Of a stretch of DNA of 64,000 nt, positions 63,034 through 64,000 are shown in pieces. The DNA is taken from assembly GCA_050018415.1 (NCBI GenBank), contig JBEKAB010000017.1, positions 17,818 through 81,817 on the forward strand, written 5' to 3'. Source of the DNA: UBA1161 sp002311745. Lineage in GTDB: Bacteria > Planctomycetota > Phycisphaerae > Tepidisphaerales > Tepidisphaeraceae. The notes below the pieces were generated by a model. It made no database searches and was not told the DNA's origin. It saw only the letters and a list, made by a program, of their open reading frames with translations. A program made the position numbers and the translations under genes. Position 1 is the first letter of the stretch, and every line of letters starts with the position of its first letter.

Positions 63034-63789
63034 TCAGTTCTTCACGCCGCGGTAGCAGACGCAGATGCCCAGGGTCATGGGACGCTGCACGATGTCTTTG
63101 AAGCCGCAGGCGCTGAGCATCTGCACCAACGACTGGCGATCGATGAACGTGTTGACGCTCTCGGGAAGATATTGGTACGCCCCGGTGCGGTCGCGGCTGA
63201 TCCAGGTGGCGGTGCGCGGCAAAATTCGGCGGAAATAGAAGTTGTACATCGACCGCAGGATCGCGTTCGTCGGCAAGGAAAACTCCAAGATGATCGCGCG
63301 CCCGCCGGGCCGAAGCACGCGATGGAATTCGCGCATGGCCGCGGCGGGGTCGGCGACGTTGCGGATGCCAAAGGCAATGGAAACCACGTCTACGGACTGA
63401 TCGGCAAGGGGCAGGGCCAAAGCATCGCCGTTGAGCCACGCAATCGGCAGGGCGCGCGCCTTTAGCCGGGCCAGGGGGAGCATCGGCTGCGTGAAGTCGA
63501 TTCCGACCACTTGCCCCGGCCGCACGCCTTTGAGCCGCGAGAGGGCACGCGCAAAGAGAATCGCCAGATCGCCCGTGCCGCAGGCGACGTCCGCGACGCG
63601 CTCGCCCGGCCGCAGCCCGGCCATTTTCACCGCCCGGCGGCGCCAGAGTTGATCCATCCACAAGCTGTGCAGGCGATTGTTCAGGTCATAGCTGGGCGCG
63701 ATGGCAGCGAACATCTCCTGCACGCGCTGCCGTTTATCAGTGACAGCATGGGGATTGGTGAGGGTGGCGGGGTCCCAGAGGGGGGGCAT
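63034..63789 (-). CDS. menG: Demethylmenaquinone methyltransferase
   Basis: The 251-residue methyltransferase has family motifs RVQEMFAAIAPSYDLNNRLH near the start, VADVACGTGDLAILFARAL (SAM-binding), DVVSIAFGIRNVADPAAAMR and FHRVLRPGGRAIILEFSLPT. It is the UbiE/MenG family, which C-methylates demethylmenaquinone in the last step of menaquinone synthesis. It is the first gene of the minus-strand quinone cluster, which then runs through ubiX, the prenyltransferase, and on to mqnE. Confidence 0.93.
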   Translation of the reverse strand: MPPLWDPATLTNPHAVTDKRQRVQEMFAAIAPSYDLNNRLHSLWMDQLWRRRAVKMAGLRPGERVADVACGTGDLAILFARALSRLKGVRPGQVVGIDFTQPMLPLARLKARALPIAWLNGDALALPLADQSVDVVSIAFGIRNVADPAAAMREFHRVLRPGGRAIILEFSLPTNAILRSMYNFYFRRILPRTATWISRDRTGAYQYLPESVNTFIDRQSLVQMLSACGFKDIVQRPMTLGICVCYRGVKN

Positions 63790-63819
63790 GGCGGCGATTA
63801 TAGCGCCGCGCGGGGTGCA

Positions 63820-63860
63820 ATAGACAAGGAGACAGGGAGACTTGGAGACAAGGAGACAGA
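63820..63860. repeat. Short GGAGACA-type direct repeats
   Basis: Variants of GACAAGGAGACAGGGAGACTTGGAGACAAGGAG in tandem lie between menG and the IS fragment. Confidence 0.6.
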
Positions 63861-63914
63861 CGAAGTGGGGCGTTGGGCTTCCCCACGAACGGTGGGCGCG
63901 CCGAACGGATTGTT

Positions 63915-64000
63915 TCAGGCTGCCTCGAACGATTCGGGGCTGACATAGCCTAACGAACTGTGCAATCGTTTGCGATTGTAAAACACCTCGATGTATTCAA
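63915..64000 (-). mobile_element. 3' end of an IS3-family transposase (OrfB), cut by the window edge
   Basis: Read on the minus strand, the last 27 codons give EYIEVFYNRKRLHSSLGYVS and PESFEAA then stop (63915-63917). This is the C-terminal signature of IS3-family integrase-type transposases (FYNRxRxHSxLGYxSP). The body lies beyond the right edge. Confidence 0.88.

Overview
The window looks like a chromosomal segment of a high-GC planctomycete, most likely Phycisphaerae/Tepidisphaerales-like (inference). The evidence is the set of secreted proteins with LEPR-xLL-type N-termini and dockerin-like C-termini, a PEP-CTERM protein, a Minf_1886/TIGR04138 gene, a pyrophosphate-type phosphofructokinase, futalosine-pathway menaquinone genes, and many short hairpin repeats between genes.

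Layout. 1-20,000: a cluster of secreted, modular proteins. These are a giant CARDB-repeat protein (cut by the left edge), a TIGR03032-type gene with an in-frame stop, a decayed beta-helix protein, a glucoamylase-like protein, a GH16 glucanase, a PEP-CTERM protein and a frameshifted LEPR protein. Four of them share nearly the same ~200-residue C-terminal module ending in two dockerin-type calcium loops. 20,000-25,400: repeats, then dinD and a large type ISP-like restriction-modification enzyme. 25,650-31,000: tRNA-Leu, a SRAP protein, an HlyD-type adaptor overlapping a cyclase-fold lipoprotein, and a 14-TM MFS exporter. 31,170-33,400: an ATPase plus DUF4276 (TOPRIM-like) gene pair, a second copy of the MFS 3' end, and a 75-bp tandem repeat. 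33,400-42,300: TolC-like protein, small membrane proteins, a broken flavoprotein gene, an FGE-sialidase fusion and two tandem pectinesterases. 42,460-49,900: tRNA-Cys, PPi-dependent PFK, an FkbM methyltransferase, the pepP-accB-accC operon interrupted by an S23/IVP four-helix-bundle gene between inverted repeats, and a pair of small HGG-type hypothetical genes.

50,558-55,888 (minus strand) holds the most unusual unit: four tightly packed genes encoding an N6-adenine methyltransferase, a protein with two GHKL ATPase modules (MORC/HSP90-like at the N-terminus, histidine-kinase-like at the C-terminus), a protein with a degenerate receiver-like N-terminus and an unknown C-terminus, and an unknown 229-residue protein. 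I infer a defence-type system that joins DNA modification to a two-component-like relay. I do not recognise it as a named system. Base composition there is visibly less GC-rich than in the flanking housekeeping genes.

56,600-63,800: housekeeping genes, namely pdxA with riboflavin synthase, an SDR, and menaquinone genes (mqnE, UbiA-type prenyltransferase, ubiX, ubiE/menG) with a receiver-domain gene. The right edge holds the 3' end of an IS3-family transposase. The secreted enzymes (GH16, glucoamylase-like, two CE8, sialidase-like) suggest a degrader of plant or algal polysaccharides.
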